Assembly (NCBI GenBank): GCA_023228225.1
Contig: JALOBO010000032.1
Span: 1 to 15,551, forward strand
DNA length: 15,551 nucleotides
Source: Clostridia bacterium
GTDB lineage: Bacteria > Bacillota > Clostridia > Christensenellales > UBA1242
Reading direction: 5' to 3'
Of this stretch, positions 12,002-15,551 are shown piece after piece. Below the pieces are notes generated by a model. It was not told where the DNA came from. It did no database searches and was given only the letters and a program-made list of their open reading frames with translations. The translations under genes and the position numbers were made by a program. Each line of letters begins with the position of its first letter. Position 1 is the first letter of the stretch.

Positions 12002-14611
12002 ATGTACACTTTCACAATAACAATACAAAAAGGCAGTGGCACTATTTATACTGTTAAAACAGAGAAATTAGCAACCACATTTAAAATTGATGAAAGTTTA
12101 GACACTGCGCTTTTAATTATTCCTTTTACAACAAAAGATGATGAATACCAAAGATTTTCAACGTGTGACATTTCAATTTCAGACGGGACAACAACATTAA
12201 CTCATCAATGGCTTGTTTATAGCGATCAAATAGCAATCGGAACATCTTACCCAATAAGATATGACCACACGATTGGATTAATTGAGCCAACTAAATTGCT
12301 TGAAAAAATCCCCGCAGGTTCATTGTGCGACACACAACCGCTAACTGGGACGCAAAGAACAATGTATGATGTGTTATATCGAGTTCAGCAATTATGCCCG
12401 TTTGTTGATTACGACAATGTTGACACCACAAGAGCATTTACTATTGACACTGACTTAAAAACTAAATTAGAAGAGATAACTTCGCCACAATTTTATTTTG
12501 ATAAAAAAAATCTTCGTGAAGTTTTAATTGAGATTTTTACATATATTAACGCAATTCCAAGACTTATTGATGGCGTTTTATCGGCTGATTTCATCAACAA
12601 TCGGCAATTATTGATTACGCCAAGCAAAATGATTGATTATGCAGACGAAGTTAGCGGAGAATATTACGCTTCAAAAGTTGAGAGTTATCAAGAAAATGTT
12701 GTATCAAACAACAACACTTCAGAGCCAAATGTAATTACAGAATATATAAATTTTCGCTCTGATGAGATAATTGTTGGCGAAAGCAATATGAAATTAATTT
12801 TAACGCAAGAAGTAGAACAAATGGTATCAATAAAACTTTATTTAGTTACTACAGATGAATTAAATGATGTTACTGAAGTTGAAATGAATGGTGTTTATGC
12901 GTTTGAAAAAAACGTTTATGATTCGTTTGAAGTTGAAAGTGGTCAAGGAACAAAATCATATTCATTCTATTGGGAAAAAGGTTCTAACACGATCGATGGA
13001 TTAAACTTTCAATATGGCGCATTGTTTCCGTTTATGGCCATTGAAAACATTTTAATTGATTTATCAACAAATGTTCCTTGGTATGAAGTCGTGTTTAAAG
13101 TTTCTTATATTCCACGTTTTGAAACAATGAGAGTTGAACAATACCGCGAAGATATTAGTGTTCATACTGACGATACAACAATACAAATTAATCAAAATGA
13201 AAGAATAAACGATTCATTCAAAGCAACATCGAATTTGTATGGGCAAATCCAACGTATTGGCGTTGATACGCTTTCATTTAGTAAAGTGCATAAATATCTT
13301 GCGCCTTATGATGAAACGCACCAAAACGGCATATATTCACTTGGCGACTACACAAGCGATGGGTACTTTATTACTACGGTCGAATTATCGTATAACAGTT
13401 ATTATATTGTTGCGCGTTATGAAATGAGCAAAAACTGGAATAGATTAGCACAATTTCTTCAAATAGACAAAGAATTTCGTCCGTATGAAATATCATTAGT
13501 TAAAACTGATTATACATTGAAACGCGATATAATTATACCGATTGCATTTATTGAAATTAGCTCTCTTGATAGAATGAGTGCTGGAGATGTATCAAAATAT
13601 TCATATTTATATGCGCAGTTTCTTAAAACGTTTCAAACGAGCATTTATGATTTACCAGCAAAAACAGTATTATTTAGAAAAGGCACTTTAAGTGGTTCAA
13701 CAGTTACTATTGATGACGACGGCGTTATTCAACCTTTATCATTAGTAAAAGAAAAAAACACGATAAAATTAAAAGCCGGATTTAACAATACTAAATTAGC
13801 TGGAAACAAGGCCACAATAACAACCGAACTCGGATCGTGGGTACAAAAGCAAATACCATACACCGAAGACGACGGCACGTTAGAATTCGTTTTTATTCAG
13901 CTATATCAAAAATATTGGAATTGGTCTATTGGCGATGGCAGAATATTAGAGGGAATGTCTGCTGCGGCAAGGCTTTATCCATATGTTGACACTTCAAAAG
14001 GTTTTTTATCGTGCAATGGGGTTTTGTATGACGCTGTTATTTATACAAATGTAAGTGCATTCCCAGCGGTTGGTGAAGCTGGAGTATATTATCTTGATTA
14101 TTCAACAAAAAATCTTTATGTTTGGAATGCGACGACTGAAGTTTATAATTTAGAAGATTTTATTACAGCTATTGCAAATGGGGCAATTTATTCGTTGCCA
14201 TATTACCAAGTGTTAAAAGACAAAGCTGAAATACTTGATTATGAATTGACAATGCCTATTATACCGTATAAATATGAAATTAATACATTTGTTATTGGCA
14301 ATGCTTTAATTAAAGAAAACGTTTTTTTGAAAGAACGGACAATAGCAAAAACGTTTTATTTCTGTACTAAGGCAACACCGTTTTCAAAGAATGACACAGA
14401 AAAACCAACAGTATTCGTTACATTAGAAGTTCCAACAATTACAAATCATCAAATAAATGTTCCACATAATATTTATTATAACCATTATTATTATGGAATT
14501 GTAGATGGCGCTGGTAATTTTTATCTTGGAGTAAACCAAAAAGATTTTGCTGGTAATGAAACCGAAATAAGCACTATTTATTTTAATTTTTTAAACGAAA
14601 GGACGATATAA
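12002..14611 (+). CDS. Tail hub / tail-associated structural protein (869 aa)
   Basis: ATG 5 nt after the previous stop, with AAGGGGG just upstream. The N-terminal part (about 1-210) looks like the hub or distal-tail proteins of Bacillota phages. It has beta strands, then a YDHTIGLIEPTKLLEK segment (87-102) and a FYFDKKNLREVLIEIFTYIN segment (164-183) that matches the typical 'f.f...tlrevL.ei' pattern. A long beta-rich middle follows. Around residues 684-715 there is a FPAVGEAGVYYLDYSTKNLY segment followed by VWN, a motif common in phage fibre and baseplate proteins. The extreme C-terminus (KDFAGNETEIS, about 847-857) resembles the end of Ig/FN3-like domains. It probably forms the tail tip and may carry host-contact modules; no peptidase or lysozyme motif is visible. 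Confidence 0.7.
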   Translation: MYTFTITIQKGSGTIYTVKTEKLATTFKIDESLDTALLIIPFTTKDDEYQRFSTCDISISDGTTTLTHQWLVYSDQIAIGTSYPIRYDHTIGLIEPTKLLEKIPAGSLCDTQPLTGTQRTMYDVLYRVQQLCPFVDYDNVDTTRAFTIDTDLKTKLEEITSPQFYFDKKNLREVLIEIFTYINAIPRLIDGVLSADFINNRQLLITPSKMIDYADEVSGEYYASKVESYQENVVSNNNTSEPNVITEYINFRSDEIIVGESNMKLILTQEVEQMVSIKLYLVTTDELNDVTEVEMNGVYAFEKNVYDSFEVESGQGTKSYSFYWEKGSNTIDGLNFQYGALFPFMAIENILIDLSTNVPWYEVVFKVSYIPRFETMRVEQYREDISVHTDDTTIQINQNERINDSFKATSNLYGQIQRIGVDTLSFSKVHKYLAPYDETHQNGIYSLGDYTSDGYFITTVELSYNSYYIVARYEMSKNWNRLAQFLQIDKEFRPYEISLVKTDYTLKRDIIIPIAFIEISSLDRMSAGDVSKYSYLYAQFLKTFQTSIYDLPAKTVLFRKGTLSGSTVTIDDDGVIQPLSLVKEKNTIKLKAGFNNTKLAGNKATITTELGSWVQKQIPYTEDDGTLEFVFIQLYQKYWNWSIGDGRILEGMSAAARLYPYVDTSKGFLSCNGVLYDAVIYTNVSAFPAVGEAGVYYLDYSTKNLYVWNATTEVYNLEDFITAIANGAIYSLPYYQVLKDKAEILDYELTMPIIPYKYEINTFVIGNALIKENVFLKERTIAKTFYFCTKATPFSKNDTEKPTVFVTLEVPTITNHQINVPHNIYYNHYYYGIVDGAGNFYLGVNQKDFAGNETEISTIYFNFLNERTI

Positions 14612-14612
14612 A

Positions 14613-14864
14613 ATGATGAAAAAATTGGAATTGATTAAAGGCATTATGTTTGTTTTGGTCGGTATTGTGTTTCTATTTGTAAGTTTTTGGAGTATATCTT
14701 TAGATGTTGTTACTCCGTCCGGAATAGAACACACACTTGACAGCGATGGCTTTATTGTGTTTTATTGGTGGCAAATCTTTCAACCGACAATATGGAATTG
14801 GATTTTATCAATTCTATTTGTAGGAATTGGAACGATTGAAATTATAAAAGGAGTGAAAAAATAA
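14613..14864 (+). CDS. Small two-helix membrane protein, tryptophan-rich (83 aa)
   Basis: ATG (tandem ATGATG) one base after the hub stop, with AAAGGA (about 14598-14603) upstream. Two hydrophobic segments are visible: residues 8-29 (IKGIMFVLVGIVFLFVSFWS) and about 60-79 (IWNWILSILFVGIGTIEIIK). They are joined by a polar loop with several Trp and Tyr residues (FYWWQIFQPTIWNW). The N-terminus (MMKKLELIK) and the C-terminus (KGVKK) are positive, so both ends probably face the cytoplasm. Size and topology would suit a holin, but it lies inside the tail block with no lysin beside it in this window. A virion or host-membrane role during DNA entry is an alternative. No family recognised. Its stop shares one base with the next start. 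Confidence 0.7.
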   Translation: MMKKLELIKGIMFVLVGIVFLFVSFWSISLDVVTPSGIEHTLDSDGFIVFYWWQIFQPTIWNWILSILFVGIGTIEIIKGVKK

Positions 14865-15551
14865 TGGCAAAAGCAATTTATGTATTTGATTCAGACGCAA
14901 AACTTGTAAAAAAAGGCAGTATTGTTTATGACGAAGAAACAGAGAAGTACACATTCAGCACAACAGAAGCGTATATAACTCAAGGAAGTATTGGCGTTGA
15001 TGAGATATGTATTGTAATTCCAGATACATTTCTTGACAAGACATTATATGGCGTATTTGCTTCGTTTATATCGCCAGTAAGAAACCCTTTAGGACTAATA
15101 CCTGGATCGTGGGAATCTCGCGTTATTATTGAAGATGAAGTTGAAACAACATATGTAAATTGCGCTATTTTTTCGCTTGATTTGGCTTATTATACTTATG
15201 TTGCGGGCAGATATGCGTTTGCTATTGGTTTTATGAGTGCAACGCTTGGAACGATTAAAAAAACGCCGTATGACGCTTATATAGTACAAAACGGTGTTGA
15301 TAATTTTACAGAAAACAATTTAACACCAAGTGATTACGATAATCTTTTAACCGCAATTACAAACTTAACAAGCGGTTTTGGCGGAAGAATAAGTGTATTA
15401 GAAGATACAACTCAAGATGCCGCACAACGCTTTGACGATACCTATTTGGGCGTAACAATTCAAACAGATATTTTCCCCGCCACTGGCGCTGAAGAAACCG
15501 TAATGGGTAAAATCGAAGTTGCTCGTGATATTAACCCCGCTACCGTGTCCG
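14864..15551 (+). CDS. Baseplate upper protein / receptor-binding-like protein, partial (at least 229 aa)
   Basis: Open from the ATG at 14864 (TAATG overlap with the previous stop; AAAGGAG at 14847-14853) to the end of the window, so the C-terminus is missing. The first 140 residues are beta-rich (MAKAIYVFDSDAKLVKKGSI and onwards, with VDEICIVIPDTF and a NCAIFSLDLAYYTYVAGRYA segment near 114-133). They resemble the N-terminal domain of BppU-like baseplate proteins, which anchors the protein to the tail tip. A short helical linker follows (DYDNLLTAITNLTSGFGGRI, then SVLEDTT), of the coiled-coil type often found before fibre domains. It lies directly after the hub and membrane proteins, as expected for host-attachment genes. 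The family call is tentative because the diagnostic C-terminal part is outside the window. Confidence 0.65.
   Translation, partial: MAKAIYVFDSDAKLVKKGSIVYDEETEKYTFSTTEAYITQGSIGVDEICIVIPDTFLDKTLYGVFASFISPVRNPLGLIPGSWESRVIIEDEVETTYVNCAIFSLDLAYYTYVAGRYAFAIGFMSATLGTIKKTPYDAYIVQNGVDNFTENNLTPSDYDNLLTAITNLTSGFGGRISVLEDTTQDAAQRFDDTYLGVTIQTDIFPATGAEETVMGKIEVARDINPATVS

Noticed and set aside
15095..15289. 64-aa - strand frame near the right edge
   Set aside because: Lies antisense within the baseplate-like gene, which is open with a strong ribosome binding site; no supporting signal on the - strand.

Overview
The window is part of a tailed double-stranded DNA phage or prophage (Caudoviricetes). Every gene I can support lies on the + strand. 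The host is probably a Bacillota-type (Gram-positive, low G+C) bacterium: ribosome binding sites are strong and purine-rich (AAAGGAG type), the one clear promoter matches TTGACA/TATAAT, most of the DNA is A+T-rich, and the head genes follow the SPP1/HK97-like order of Bacillota siphophages. UGA behaves as a normal stop, because two of the start/stop overlaps (terminase/portal and portal/minor head) have the ATGA form. I see no need for an alternative genetic code.

Layout. (1) 1-1864 is a self-contained cassette with its own promoter (209-236), three genes (371, 59 and 76 aa) and its own Rho-independent terminator (1839-1864). The 371-aa protein resembles 'large polyvalent protein' (LPD29-like) phage and plasmid proteins; the two small ones are unrecognised. 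The cassette is visibly richer in G+C than the terminase-portal region. (2) 1865-2400 is a gene-free, low-complexity region directly upstream of the small terminase. It has repeated TGCTYTTA-type motifs, a perfect 12-nt tandem repeat and a switch from pyrimidine-rich to purine-rich sequence. (3) 2401-7348 is the packaging and head-assembly block: small terminase, large terminase, portal, Mu F/SPP1 gp7-like minor head protein and scaffold. (4) 7373-8745 holds the major capsid protein and, in the -1 frame across its stop codon, a BIG2-type Ig-like domain with no credible start of its own. A terminator follows at 8761-8797. (5) 8873-10714 holds an unrecognised helical protein and three neck or connector candidates. 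(6) 10727-15551 is the tail block: a probable tail-terminator protein with an extra C-terminal domain, a 142-aa protein with a hydrophobic core, an 869-aa tail hub-like protein, an 83-aa two-helix membrane protein, and the start of a baseplate or receptor-binding-like protein cut by the window edge.

How it fits together. The terminase pair cuts concatemeric DNA and pumps it through the portal into a prohead of scaffold plus capsid protein. The connector proteins then seal the head and join a tail. The most interesting points are the capsid/Ig-domain recoding arrangement and the apparent absence of a long tape-measure gene. Only a 142-aa hydrophobic protein sits where the tape measure is normally found, which suggests a very short tail. 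The independent left cassette and the iteron-like region before terS are the other places worth attention. Function calls rest on recognising motifs and gene order by eye; no database search was possible.
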